A DNA stretch of 64,000 nt from Parapristionchus giblindavisi (Eukaryota; Nematoda; Chromadorea; Rhabditida; Diplogasteridae). Below are positions 27,014 to 39,894 of the stretch, piece after piece (position 1 is the stretch's first letter; every line of letters starts with the position of its first letter). The translations under genes and the position numbers were made by a program. A model generated the notes under the pieces. It made no database searches and was not told the origin of the DNA. It saw nothing but the letters and a program-made list of their open reading frames with translations. The DNA is taken from NCBI GenBank assembly GCA_943737045.1, contig CALSFV010000298.1, positions 372,001 to 436,000 of the forward strand, in the 5' to 3' direction.

Positions 27014-29683
27014 ATGAAGGATTCAACCTATCAGAATGTTTGCACATTCCTTCTTGGATTTGCTACGCTCCTCAAGTTTGTTCCTGTTAATATAGAGTGA
27101 TTTGTAAGATCTATTCAATAGATTCATCGGATTAGATATGTCTATCTTCACAGTTGAATCAGTCCTTCATTCTTCATATATCCGTGATAATTCTACTATT
27201 ATTAATCATGCTGGATACTACGGGTACGGTAGATCAGAGATTTTATTGATTGATTTTTGTATTCAGACAAGCTTTGAAGGAGATGACTGCATGCTTATCT
27301 ACATTCATTACTCCAATGATTGTTGGAAATTTAACTCCGAAGGTAATAATTGTACCTACTCCGCAGCTCAATAACAAAACAATTTTGCATTTCACTGTAG
27401 TGGTCATTGGTTCTCGGTACATTGTGTATCTCCTTATGGTGCAATGTTGAGTTGGAACATTTTTCCTGGAACTTCATTTATCGGACCATTTTTATTGGAT
27501 CACCGTTCAGGGAACAATTTGTTTCAGAATGATATTCTGGGAATCCTTCATTTTGGACCGATCATTTCGGATCATTTCTTTCGGAATGACCAGCTCGGAA
27601 TTATGCATTTCAGAAATTATTCTTTCAAAAACCTCATCTCGGAACTTTTTTTCTGGAACTCTTTCAATGGAACTATGGTTCTGGAACCTCTTACCTCATT
27701 CACACATTTTATTCATTCATTTCTGTACCGTGTTTCTCCAAAACGCATATTATATCAAACTATTATATCAAATTATATTATATTATATTGTACCACCGAT
27801 TCCTACAGCGAGAGACATGAGAGTAATGAGGAGATAAGCGTCAAACAAACAAATGAGAATGAAAATGAGTATGCAAAAGAGTATGCATATGAGAAATTAC
27901 CATGACCAACAAGATCTAAAGTTCAACAAACATCAGTTTTCGGAGATCACTTTCCAACACGAAAGTTCCGAGAAAAAAGTTCCCAAAACATAGTTCCGAA
28001 AAAAAGTTCCGAAACGTGGTTTCCCATATTATAATTACGAAATGAGAATTCCAGCCCTTTCATTCCAATAAAAACTTTCCCCAAATAGCGGTGTCCGAAT
28101 GAATAGTTTTGAAGTGAGAGTTCTTTTTTAAAAGTGCCCAACTAGAAGTTTCGAAATACAGTGTTCCAAGAAAAATGTTCCAACTCAACATTGCACCCTT
28201 ATATATTGGAAGTTTATTCATAATCAATAACTTTCTATACTTCATTGGCAGTGCACTACTTGGATTCTATTTCACTCGTAATCACTAATTATTATGAAAT
28301 ATTTTGTATCTAACATAGTGTTCCAGTAAACTACACAGCTTTTTCTACATATCAAATGGAATTCTCAACTCGAGATAAACTTGCACGAAACTCTTCCCGA
28401 ACATGGGGATTGGCTAATATGAGGTTGTATTGATCTTTGATCTCTTTCATTTATTGATTTTTAGTCTGATAGGAGGTGGTATATTGTACATTGTGTCAAC
28501 TTCTACATCTTCAGATCAATCAGAATCTACAGCACATTATAGATACTACAGTGAAGCAGAAGCAAGGTATGGTTCAGAATTTATTCATTAAGAATCAATC
28601 GATAATTTTAAGAGTAATGTATGGTATATTCTTTCTTTTATCGATTATTAGTTTGATAATGCATTGTTTCCTTCCGACTCGTCAAATTGAGAATAGTGTC
28701 GCCAGTGAGAACCCTCATGATGTTCTGTCACCTATTCAGCATTTTAGTAAGTTCCATTTTAAAGATCAAAGATCATTCGAGATACAAAAAAAATAATATT
28801 TCAGAAGCACAATGTGCAATAATTATCGATCCTTCTCTGTTAATCTTGATTCCTCGGTTTCTGAATGTTGGTCTATTCGGAAAGTTCTTCATGAACATCT
28901 ATCCAACTGCAATACAATACTCAACAATTTTATCAAAGAATAATACAATTCTTATGGCTTATTATGCATTTTCAATGTGCATTGGAGGAATTGTTAGTAA
29001 GTATATTGATTATCGAAATAAGACCTTAAAAGATTCATTTTAGGTGGTTTACTCATAGGACCCTTAAACAAACGTTTCAAAGACTTCGGTCTGAAACCTC
29101 TTTATTACATTTCCATTTCTGTTCAATTGATTATCTTTATATTAGCATATCTAACAGTTCCCAAATGGTCTACAGCTAGACCTACTTCAGCTTCAGCGAT
29201 TATCGAACCTCAGTCAGTATTATTTATTCTGCAAAAAACGTAGCCATCAAATACAGCACTATATGGGTTGTAATAATCTCAATATTGATTGGAGTCGCTG
29301 ATACGTCAAATGTTTCGTCTAATGCAGTATTGTGTTCAAGATTGATTAAAGGAAAAGCTTCCCATACCTATACAGCTACACGATTTTACATTGTAGGTTT
29401 TCTATTCCATCTACGAATTTCTTATTTGTCTCGCCTCTCTAGCCCCACTCTCTCATTTCTTCTGTCTACGAGAGAGTATTATGAGATTAAAATTATCTTT
29501 TTGTCCTCCATTCAGGCATTGATCTCAACAGTTCTCTTCTTCTTATCACCATCATTATCAATGACCGCCCATATCTCTATTCTTATTGCCATTCTGATAA
29601 TCTCATTGGTTTCATTTAATTGGGCCGTACGAAGAATAGAAGAAAGAGAGGAAAAGGAAAATATTGAGAAAATAGAAGATTGA
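27014..29683 (+). CDS. UNC-93/MFSD11-like multi-pass membrane protein, probably disrupted
   Basis: Exons: 27138-27223 (start of exon unclear), 27267-27342, 27401-27437 plus 28203-28277 (one exon split by a transposon), 28327-28423, 28465-28566, 28613-28746, 28805-28996, 29044-29212, 29257-29392, 29516-29683. All these join in phase. UNC-93 family marks are FTVESVLHS, HAGYYGQAL, LTPKWSLVLGTL, RNSSRTWG, FLPTR, LLILIPRFLNVGL and NIYPTAIQYST. Many segments are hydrophobic, as expected of a 12-helix MFS-fold protein; in worms UNC-93 regulates a two-pore potassium channel. A candidate first exon (27014-27079: MKDSTYQNVCTFLLGFATLL) matches helix 1 but does not join in phase. The transposon inside an exon and this faulty 5' joint suggest a pseudogene or a disrupted allele. 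Confidence 0.85.
27438..28197. mobile_element. Foldback element inserted in an UNC-93-like coding exon
   Basis: Ends are GGTGCAATGTTGAGTTGGAAC and its inverse ending CATTGCACC. The target sequence CTTAT is duplicated at 27433-27437 and 28198-28202. Removing the element plus one CTTAT restores the frame TGT ATC TCC TTA TAT ATT GGA (CISLYIG). Both halves are made of degenerate GGAACTTTTT/TTCCGAAA repeats about every 15-20 bases. The 760-base insert has stops in all forward frames, and no acceptor near its right end would splice it out exactly. Confidence 0.9.
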
Positions 29684-29752
29684 TATATTTTTATCTCCAA
29701 GTGGATTTAGTTTAAAATTAACTAGAACATGATATTTATACATTATTTAATG

Positions 29753-29758
29753 AATAAA
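29753..29758 (+). terminator. Polyadenylation signal of the UNC-93-like gene
   Basis: AATAAA 70 bases after the stop codon, within AT-rich sequence. Spacing is typical of a compact animal 3' UTR. Confidence 0.6.
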
Positions 29759-32700
29759 GCATAAGGTTGACAAGATAGTATTTGTTAAAAAAAAAGTAAA
29801 ATGAGTAGCAACCATTTTCCTAGCACCTATTATTGTAATTATATAATCAAATCAGTGTAATAATGTTATTTACGGTCTATGCATATATGCTTATTTGGAA
29901 CAAGAGACAATATCAAACTATAGACACTTTCGTCTACTTACTCTTTTATCACTTTGAATTATGTAAATCGATTGAAACTGTCGCAACATCGTTAATCCTA
30001 TCAATTCACTTTTCATACTTAACCATATCTATTGCAAATGGGAGGAGACAATGCATTAAAGTCATTTCTCTCGTAAATAGATACTACAATATACTAGATA
30101 AATGATTAATTACAAAAGGCGATACATTCAAATGTACGGAAACTATTAACCGTTTTCTTACAATCATTGTACAATAAATGGCGTATTGATCGATCTAGTC
30201 AGACTACTCAAATATAAGAAGAAGTCGTACCTTGGAAATGACAAAAACTTCCCTATTTGTCTTCAGAAAAAAATAAGAAAGGGGAAAATGACTAGATGGA
30301 AAATTTCAAAATTTAAATTTTTTTGAAAAAAAAATAAAATCAGTTCATGGTAGAACATACAGAAATCAATTTTATGTAAAATACGGTATGAGTATTCAAA
30401 TCACAATTTTCCCGCAAAGTTTACTGGCCGATCCTATTTCTGTTAGATTTCCTTAAATTCTTTGTTGATAACGACTTTACGTTGATTTGTTTTGTCACTC
30501 CATTTTCCCCATTGGCTGTTGATGTATCAAAAACTATGATCGTTGTTTATTTTGCAGTTTCGACCTCTAGAATGCTCAAGGCTTCGTTAAGCCGCCGTCT
30601 GTTCGAGTGAAGGAACGACAATAAACTGGTAATTTATCTTCTTTCGATTCATTATTGGCATTGGCATTGTGCTATGTTGACAAAGTGCCAATATACTGCG
30701 TAAATTTTCGCAATATTTATGATTTAAATCTGATTCGATCCCTTGTCTTTCCTTTCTTATCTTATTCTCTTTATTCTTTTCTTTGAATAGGCAGATAAAG
30801 TGCAACAGGTCATAAATATCACCCCGTGTGGTCTCAGTCTGGCACCAATTCGATCTCTCTTTACTCTTTACTTTCTTCTCCCTCTATACACTGCTAATCT
30901 TCGACTTCCTTTTATTTATTTCTCTTTGTTCATTATGCTCTCTATCTTAATCGCAAGAACAGTCACGTAGACTACGACTGAAAATGAGAGCGAAACTGAT
31001 TAATGGGACTGTCAATTTAAATTATAGTACAAAACTATTACATTTCTCCTGATTCAAATAGGCTCATCTCGAATTCTTCTCTCATAATATTAATATATTC
31101 AACGTCATTTTTCAACATCCACTCATCGATTCAATCCATTTTATGAATGTATCGATGAATAACGTGCCCATTTCTTGTGTGTGCTTTCTTTTCACTTCCC
31201 TTACTAACTATTCTCGAATGATTTCGAATTTTCTTCAATAATATCGATTGATTATTGTCTTTTAATCAAACATTAGCGTATCTTCCTTTATGATCCTGAT
31301 TCGCCCTTTACATATTCCTTTGTGTATTTTCTCTCTGCATCATCCAGTCTGCATAATTATTCAAGTAACCAAGATGGGAATATCCACTCGGGGATATTGG
31401 AATGTACTTCTCTTATTTTATTAGATAGACTAGGGAGATCCTTAATCTTCATTTATTTCTCTATTTTGATATTTACTTCTAGAGATTAAACATTAAATTT
31501 CTTTTAAAAACATCTGTTTCCATTTATACGAATATGAAAACCCTGAAACATTTGACTGAAAAGGATAATACTGATTAGATTAATGATCTATTCCATATTG
31601 TAGTTGAATAATTGTATTTGCTAATATGAACTCGCTTGTACAAATATGGTTGTATTGGATAATATCTCCATTCTACTAGAATGCATTCATTCCATATTCA
31701 TTATCATTCTCTTCCTCTTCATATCTTCTATGTATCTCAGATGAGTCTCTTCTTTCATGGACTTGCACTTTGATTAGGGAGAGGAAGAAGAAGTCATGAC
31801 CAGTCTACTTATTTCTCTATTCAGAGAATACTTGAGAGATGTAGACAATTTGGTCATGATTCTTATCACATTATAAATAATTCATGTGATAGTTGTTCTA
31901 TTAACCTGTAAGGTCTTATCGAATCTAATGAGATCAAATCACCTTATTTTAATTGAAAAATAATGAGTTATTGTAAATGCATTCACCCTATTAATAATGT
32001 TGCATAGCAGCGGTAGTCTGATCTATTCATTCCATTGAGAGAGAGAGATAGAGTATTGAGTGGTGACACTTTGCACTTCTCCTCCATCCAATTTCCTTGT
32101 GTATCCCATAATCAAAGATATTGAGAGAGTGAACATCTGTCCTTCTTTCTCTTTGCTCTTTTCAACTCTTCTCTCTATCCCTCCTTCTCCCTACACACAG
32201 AATGGCGAATCGCCCGTTTTTTGCATATCTCTCGGCACATTTCGCACATCTCTCAATCTATGGACTCTCTCCATTCGCTATAGTCTCTCACTCTTCTCTT
32301 ACTGTCTGTACTCTCATCACTCCTTATTGTCTCTCAGTCTTTTCGTCTTCTACTCATTGATTGGTTAATCTATCTATTTCTTTCTTCCTCTTCTCTTTTT
32401 TTCATTGCCCTCCTCTGACCCTCTTCTTTTCACACACATGGCTAGATGGAAACAGATGTGAGGGAGAAAGAAGAAGAGGAACAAGAGAAAAGGAAAACAC
32501 AGCCAATAAGATAGATCAAGGTCATTGAAGAAGTGTATACTGTAGGATATTGAAGGAGTACGGTAGACGACGAATCCGTACTGATTATATGAACAATCTC
32601 ATTTTTCTCCAACATAATACACTCATCATGGTGTTCTGCCAATAGTTCATATCTTACAGTACCCCCCCCCCCTTTGTACCATAAACTAATCTAACATATT

Positions 32701-33100
32701 TGTTGTATTTGATACCTGATGTCCATGAGAACAAGTATATTCTGACCGACTATGTTTCTGTTTTGTAATATGCAAATTCCTTTAATTCTTTCATCTATTA
32801 GTGCATACTTATTACTTCTTTTGCTAGGATCGTTCGCTTGTCCCTCAGGCCTTCTCCAAACTCTCTCTCTCCCTCTATTAAACTCCCTTTCCTTTCCATG
32901 ATAGAAAGAACTACGAGACAAAAAGATAGAGAAAGGAGAAGTAGAGAGATCACGTGCGATTGAGAGTGCCCAGACGGTTAGAGTGAGATTAGAGAGTGCA
33001 TGCGAGTGAGAGAGTTCTATCTATACTCTCTCCATCTCGTCGTCTTGCCCCAGAGAGCGAAGCGACGACCAAGTTCTATTAGGATGGCGAGAGTAGACGT

Positions 33101-33187
33101 CTCTCCCTCTCCTTCTCCCTCTCCCTCTCCCTCCCCCTCTCTCTGCCTCTCCCTCTCCCTCTCTCTCCCTCTCTCCCTTTCTCCTTC
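33101..33187. repeat. CCCTCT/CT polypyrimidine tract
   Basis: Imperfect (CCCTCT)n and (CT)n with C and T only apart from a single G. The same hexamer builds most of the other tracts in the right half of the window. Confidence 0.9.
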
Positions 33188-34102
33188 CATCCATCCGTCT
33201 GGGGGAGAGGAAGAAAAGTTGCGAGAGCAAGAAGAGAAGACCAGCGATGTTTTCGTGAAACTTCTTTTCGTCTCTTTCTTCTTCTTTCTTTCATCTTATT
33301 CATGAATGATCTTTCATCTAAATGAATCTTTCTAAAGTTTCACGTTCCTTCTTCTTTCATACAATATTCCCTTCATTCATTTCCTCCCCTACAATATTGA
33401 TTCCTTCTAATATATGTACTTACACTTACAGTATCCATTCATTATGGTCCCCAATATCTCTAAATTGTCTATTGTCTTTCCTATTCTCCCATCAATTCTC
33501 TCACTAAATCTTCGATTACATAGTCGCAGCTGTCTCTGTCCATGTGTGATCGCGATTTGTCGCAATTCGCGTCTGCGATTCGCGAATATTCCATCTCTCT
33601 CTCTGTGTCATGTGTTAGCATAGACAATTGACAATCTATCTTCAAATGAATGGAATGAGTTGGATAAAGTAATGAATGATGATGTGATTGTGAAGTAGAA
33701 TGATAGACTTGAATAGACAGAGATAGTCAGACAGAAAATGACTCAATCATATGACACTTAGTTGACATTGCGAAATCATTCGAAACTCATGATGATTTGA
33801 ATATCGAATACAAGCACGTGATCATTGGAGACAGATGTATGAGAAGAGAGATGGTTTATATAATGGCAAAGCTACCATTTCGCCCTTTCAATCGCTATTT
33901 CTTTATCTTTCTCTCTCTTTCTCGTCCCTCTCTAACATCTCTTTTAACACTGTCTCTCAATCACAGTCACCGCTTCATTTCATTGTAGACATGTCTCTTT
34001 ACTGTGTTCTAATAGTTTCAATCTTTGGTCTATTGGGCAATGTCCCGTGTCTCGTTCAGGCCATTTCTTGCAAGTGATCGTTACACTTTATCTAATCATA
34101 AT

Positions 34103-34284
34103 CATAGGTGGGCACGCTGGGGGAAAGGCTGTGCGCAAACCGGGAAATTTTAAGGCAAGGCTATGCGCATGGCCAATTTTTGCAGATTTGGCTGGAAATT
34201 TATCAATTTTTTCTAGGCAAAGCTATGCGCAAGGGAAGGTAAGGCTGTGTGCAAAAATAATTCGTTTTCACGCGCCCACCTATG
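34103..34284. mobile_element. Miniature hAT-like element, CATAGGTGGGC family, copy 1
   Basis: Inverted ends CATAGGTGGGCACG and CGCGCCCACCTATG. The target ATCATAAT is duplicated perfectly at 34095-34102 and 34285-34292. The body has repeated AAGGCTGTGCGCAA-type blocks. A second copy in the opposite orientation is at 53999-54190. Confidence 0.93.
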
Positions 34285-34459
34285 ATCATAATCATAATCC
34301 ATGATAAATCTGTTGCACATCTAGTATATACGATGATATTTCCACTCTCATAACATTTGTAATCATCTTTAACATCTATCAGTCATGTATACTCTAATTG
34401 TATTTCCGTCCAAGATACCGTATCCAATTGATGTGCAGTCCATGTCTTCATGTATTTAT

Positions 34460-36099
34460 CACGGGTCTCCTGTAAAAGTGTAGCAAAATCGGCCCTTCCT
34501 GCCACTAGGAAATTTTTTTTTGTCTCCGATTTTGATGAAAGTCGGTCAGAGGGTGTGGTTGGGGGTCATGAGAAGGCCTAGCTACTTGATTTGGCCAAAA
34601 TCGCAGATTATCGATTTTTTGTGATCTACCCTGAAAATGATCATAACTCGGTTCATTTTCATCGCACAACGAGCTGAAAGGTGTCATTCAAACGGAATTC
34701 CAATGCTCTTCAAAAATATTGTTTATGACCCGTTCTCTACTAGGTCGTTTTCAGGGCGAAAAACGCAAAAAACACTTTTATTAATCAAAAAAGTGAAATT
34801 TTCTCGAAAGTTTTTTCTTGACCCCATCCGTTTTATTGCAAAAATCACGTATTCAAACCATGCACAATATCACTATCTAGTTCATTGCCCGTATCTCTTG
34901 GCCCCCAGGGTCGATAACAAGATAGCTCACGGACTTAGTCGATTTTTGATCACATTCCGTTTTTTGATCGTATCTCACTTCAAAGTTGTCCAATCACTAT
35001 TTCAAAAAAATCGAACTGATTCTCTCGAAAAGGAGATTGAAAAGTTTTTTGTCGTCCAAATTGTTATATCAAGCCATTTTCAAGTTATTAATGTAAAACT
35101 GCTCCAATTTCGATTTTTACCGTTTTCATGTGAAAAAAATGTTTTATTTCCTATCAGAATTCAATCAATTCGACAAATATGTTTACTTCAGAACATAAAC
35201 TGATAATTGAGCAAACGCAGTGCAGATATATCCAAGCATATATCGCAGGAGACGGTCAGATCATTCAGAGATGAAGACTTTGTTCTCGGACGATGCCCCT
35301 GAGTTATCCACTACCCCCGTATTTGATTAGTGAAGCTGATATCTGCACAGTTTTGCTCAATTATATTACTGTTTCTATTGTGAAGTAAACATATTTGTCG
35401 AATTGATTGAATTCTGATAGGAAAAATATATCTTTTTACATGAAAGCGGTAAAAATCGAAATTGGAGCAGTTTTATATTAATAACTTGAAAATGGCTTGT
35501 TATAACAATTTGGACGACAAAAAACTTTTCAATCTCCTTTTCGAGAGAATCAGTTCTATTTTTTTGAAATGGTGATTGGACAACTTTGAAGTGAGATACG
35601 ATCAAAAAACGGAATGTGATCAAAAATCGACTAAGTCCGTGAGCTATCTTGTTATCGACCCTGGGGGCCAAGAGATACGGGCAATGAACTAGATAGTGAT
35701 ATTGTGCATGGTTTGAATACGTGATTTTTGCAATAAAACGGATGGGGTCAAGAAAAAACTTTCGAGAAAATTTCACTTTTTTGATTAATAAAAGTGTTTT
35801 TTGCGTTTTTCGCCCTGAAAACGACCTAGTAGAGAACGGGTCATAAACAATATTTTTGAAGAGCATTGGAATTCCGTTCGAATGACACCTTTCAGCTCGT
35901 TGTGCGATGAAAATGAACCGAGTTATGATCATTTTCAGGGTAGATCACAAAAAATCGATAATCTGCGATTTTGGCCAAATCAAGTAGCTAGGCCTTCTCA
36001 TGACCCCCAACCACGCCCTCTGACCTACTTTCATCAAAATCGGAGACAAAAATTTTTTCCTAGTGGCAGACGTTGCTACACTTTTACCGGAGACCCGTG
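34460..36099. mobile_element. Foldback transposon, CACGGGTCTCC family, copy 2 (no cargo)
   Basis: Ends CACGGGTCTCCTG and GGAGACCCGTG, flanked by TTAT at 34456-34459 and 36100-36103. Arms of about 670 bases are inverted copies of each other. They are related to those of 11892-13909 by many substitutions. The core (about 35130-35430) shares GATATCTGCACA, GCTCAATTATATTAC and GTGAAGTAAACATATTTGT with copy 1. Instead of the 540-base coding-like cargo it has a short non-coding stretch. The 185-188 codon frames over both arms are the same arm read twice. Confidence 0.92.
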
Positions 36100-36103
36100 T
36101 TAT

Positions 36104-38169
36104 AGTATGACATGGTTGATGAATCACACTATTATGGACATAGTCTACATATAAGGCTCTTATAGTTTCGTGTAGTCTGTCTCATTTCGGTGTTGTTTGC
36201 TTGTTTCTCAAAACTATCGCTGATCTCTGTCCATAACAGATGGGAGTTTCATAGCCTGAGGGATATTTGAGTCGTAGAAAAAGAAAGTGGGCGGAGTCAA
36301 GGGAGACAAAGTTGAAACATTCCCCCACATACACACACGAAAACCCCTGAGGGAGAGAGGAAGGGAGAGGGAGAGGGGGGGGAGAAGAAGAGGACTGCCA
36401 AAGTGCAATCGAGACCTAGCCCCCAGGCCTTCTCTCTCTTCCTCTCTCTCCACTCGAAAGGAATGGACGAAATATATGGAGAAGGAGAGGGGGGAGGGGT
36501 TCAATTGGGGAATGTGCACCTCTCATGATTACTCCATCCCCTTTCCCTTCCTTTTACTTATTTCTATCTTTCGTTTTATAATCTTTTTAATGTTCGCAGT
36601 TCTAATCTTCGTAGGATTGTTGAAGATGGTGAAAAGTATAGGGAACAAGTTGGAATGGTTGTATGCTTTTCCTTTCGGATACTGTGTGTGCCCTTTTTAT
36701 GATGATTGGATGGGATGACCATTTGTGGTCGTTCTTTCTTGAACATTTCTTCTGAATACTGTCTCAATTCTTCAAGTTCTCTATTTGTCTAATTCTTTCA
36801 GAGATATTTCTCCCATCGGATGGCTCTTTGACTAGACAGACATCCTCTACAAGCTTCCTCCTCCTCATCTCATTTTTTCTTCCTCTGTTTCTGAAACGTT
36901 TCTCACTCTCCTGCCTCATAGTCCTTTAGCCCTCTTCTTTCCCACGAGAATACATATATTGCCTCTACTCTTCCTCTCTTTATCTCTTCATAACTCTTCT
37001 TCCTCTCTCACTTCTGTTCGACTCCGAGATATTCAAAAGAGACGAATATGTGCCATAGATATCACTTGAACACATTGTACTCTTGCGTCTCTATTCCCCT
37101 TACTTTTTGAGCATTTCATGCTTTTGCAAAATTAGAGAAGGGAAGAGATCTGGCCTAATTCGATCTTTGATCACGCCTTGGTCCTCTTTGTCTTTTAATT
37201 AAATGATGCCCCATTCTCTTTGTGAATCCTGCAAATCTGTTGATACGTTTGAAACACACAATAGAAGAAAGAGGAAATTTGTTTAATGAAATTAGATTAA
37301 TTTCGACCATGTCTGTATAGATATAATACCTGGAAGGGTATGTACGGTATGAAATGTAGGGGGGATGAGTAGAAAGGAGAAGTTGAATGAGTGAAGGTGT
37401 GCAGCCCTAATATGAGGACATCGCGGAATAGAAGATTGTATTTATGCGTTCGAATGAATATGAGAAGACTAGAAGGACTTCATGTAGGGCTTCACGTGAC
37501 CAATATAGATTCATTTCTAGATACGAGGGATATATTTGTCCTTTAACTTTTTAAAAACAAATAGAAGAAATTTTTAAATCGTGAATTTATGATATGATAA
37601 TATTTATAAGTATTCATGAATATATAATGAAACGTGTGATGATAAAAAGGGAAATGAAGTGATTATACATCATCCTTTGTAGAATGTCTTCAGTAGTTTC
37701 ATCTACCTTACGATGAAACATGGAACTAGGGAAAAGACTCTTTCTTTCTCGTTCTATTTCCATTCTCATGGGAATAGAGGAATAGGTCTTGTGTCCTCGG
37801 TTTCTCCTCTTCCTTTTTTTCTTCCTCTTCCTCTCTTCATTGTTGTCTCTCATCAACTGAAATCGGATACATCTATCGATGTGCCAGTTACTCTCTCTCT
37901 CTCCCTCTCTCTCTCTCTATCACTCTTTTAACAATCTGCCCTTTATTGAAAAGCTCGTTAACTTGTTGAGACGATTGGATTGCAGTGATCTTATCACTAT
38001 TATAGATCAACATTGATGTTATTATGAACACTTTGAATGTGTCATCACTTCATTCTACATCTTGCATCTGTGACTGCATACCGAACAATTTACTGGAGTA
38101 AATAAGGGGATTGCACCATATCATCATATCATAGGGCAAATTTATATTTGCTTCGAGAATGTGGCATAG
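36104..38169. other. Non-coding stretch between two foldback elements
   Basis: Contains a GA tract (36356-36385), CT tracts (37890-37925) and AT-rich sequence. CGATCTTTGATC at 37161 is a copy of the intron-associated motif. The open frame at 36287-36718 is a product of the GA tract and is not supported. Confidence 0.5.
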
Positions 38170-39584
38170 AAAACACTATCTGAGAGAATTCAACAACTGG
38201 GATATTTTTTGGTATCAATGAAAAATGGATTTTTCTGTTTTATGTATGATAAGTACAGGCTCAATGAGTGAAGTTCACTGGTACTTGGAAATTTCTTCCA
38301 ATTGAAAATTCGCTTCAGGGGGTGACCACACAACGATTTGGCGCCTTTTCCTAAAAGGTTTATTTCGAATCCAATCGATTCGGGAGTGGACGCAAACGAC
38401 TCCTTAGCTAATTCTAAGAAACTATTGTCAAGGGTAGTTTTTCGATCAACGGTCAACGAAGGCTGGAATTTTGAATTTTCGAAAAAAATTTCACATTTAA
38501 TTAATTTTCACTATTTTGCTTCAACAACCCTACGTTTTTTTATTTGCTTAATCGCTTCTAAATATCATAACACAGCTTCAGTTTAAAAATCGTAATTTTT
38601 AAAAAATACGATTACGGTGAATAAATCATTTTATAATGAAGTCGTGAATTATGGTGTGGCACCTACAGTATCCCGAATCGATCAATTTAGAAATCTGGTA
38701 TTTTTAAACATATTTTACCGCTGTTCTTGACATGACTAAGGTATACGACTACTCCTCGTCTTCGGAGTGCACCCGTGCCCAGGTGCTGATGTCGATGAAA
38801 ATTGACATTTTTCGTAAATTGATCACTATTTCGTTCTTTGTTATCCATAATCGATAAAGATTGGATCACTATACCATAGTATCATCTATACAAACATACT
38901 AAAAAATGAAGAGAAACTGTTGACTTTGAAGAAAGTTATTGCTGAAAAACCAAAATATCATAAAATATTGACCAGTACTGAACCGTGCAGGTGCACTCCG
39001 AAGACGAAGAGTAGTCGAATACCTTAGTCATGTCAAGAACAGCGGTAAAATATGTTTAAAAATACCAGATTTCTAAATTGATCGATTCGGGATACTGTAG
39101 GTGCCACACCATAATTCACGACTTCATTATAAAATGATTTTTTCGCCGTAATCGTATTTTTTAAAAATTATCATTTTTAAACTGAAGCTGTGTTATGATA
39201 TTTAGAAGCGATTAAGCAAATAAAAAAACGTAGGGTTGTTGAAGCAAAATAGTGAAAATTAATTAAATGTGAAATTTTTTTCGAAAATTTAAAATTCCAG
39301 CCTTCGTTGATCTTTGATCAAAAAACTTTCCTCAGCAATAGTTTCTTAGAATTCGCCAAGAAATCCACTGCACTCACTCCCGAATCGATTGGATTCGAAA
39401 TAAACTTTTTAGGAAAAGGCGCCAAATCGTTGTGTGGTCACCCCCTGAAGCGAATTTTCAATTGGAAGAAATTTCCAAGTACCAGTGAACTTCACTCATT
39501 GAGCCTGTAATTATCATACATAAAACAGAAAAATCCATTTTTCGTCGATACCGCACTTATGTCGATTTTCTAAGATAGTGTGTT
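38170..39584. mobile_element. Foldback transposon, complete copy B
   Basis: Left end AAAACACTATCT, right end AGATAGTGTGTT, flanked by ATAG at 38166-38169 and 39585-39588. Nearly the whole element folds back on itself: 38200-38770 pairs with 38990-39560, leaving a core of about 210 bases. Both arms hold the same short open frame (SIGFEINxLGKGAKSLCGHP). Bases 38569-39584 are almost identical to 1-1027, so the family has been active recently. Confidence 0.92.
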
Positions 39585-39684
39585 ATAGGACAAACATCCA
39601 TTATGATAAGCAGTGTTTCAGTTTCAACACTCTAGTAGATGTTAGTTCTCAGAGTTAAGTTGTATCCGTTAATGGGTTCATAGT

Positions 39685-39886
39685 CATAGCTCGAAAAGTA
39701 TGTTACAAAGGACCAAGCCTGACCGGATTTTGAGCCAAAATTTCGCAAAAATCGAAAAACCTGACCGGATTTTGAGCCAAAATTTCACAAAATTGAAAAA
39801 CCTGACCGGAGTTTGAGCCAAATTTGCCAAAAATCGAAAAACCTGACAGGATTTTGAAAACCGATAACCTAGCTATTCGACCTATG
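39685..39886. mobile_element. Miniature element, CATAGSTCGAAAAGTA family, copy 2
   Basis: Ends CATAGCTCGAAAAGTA and TTCGACCTATG with a perfect 8-base duplication TTCATAGT at 39677-39684 and 39887-39894. The body carries several tandem CCTGACCGGATTTTGAGCC units. Same family as 3584-3724 and 63917-64000; the 8-base duplication supports hAT ancestry. Confidence 0.92.
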
Positions 39887-39894
39887 TTCATAGT

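Larger units (their letters stand above)
29684..34102. other. Intergenic DNA downstream of the UNC-93-like gene
   Basis: AATAAA at 29753-29758 is a good 3' end signal for the transporter. Beyond it the sequence is AT-rich with no exon series that I can support. An 80-codon frame at 29863-30105 shows no family resemblance and lies in DNA poor in stop-forming context, so I do not call it. Features are a run of 10 C near 32661, GA/CT tracts, a CCCTCT block (33101-33187) and TCGCGA/GCGATT-rich sequence at 33545-33590. Confidence 0.5.

Noticed and set aside
29863..30105. 80-codon frame after the UNC-93-like gene, hydrophobic, possibly receptor-like
   Set aside because: AT-rich composition makes such frames common; no motif could be named.
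34637..35932. Two 185-188 codon frames that look alike on opposite strands
   Set aside because: They are the two inverted arms of one foldback element read in the same sense; the sister copy has them broken.
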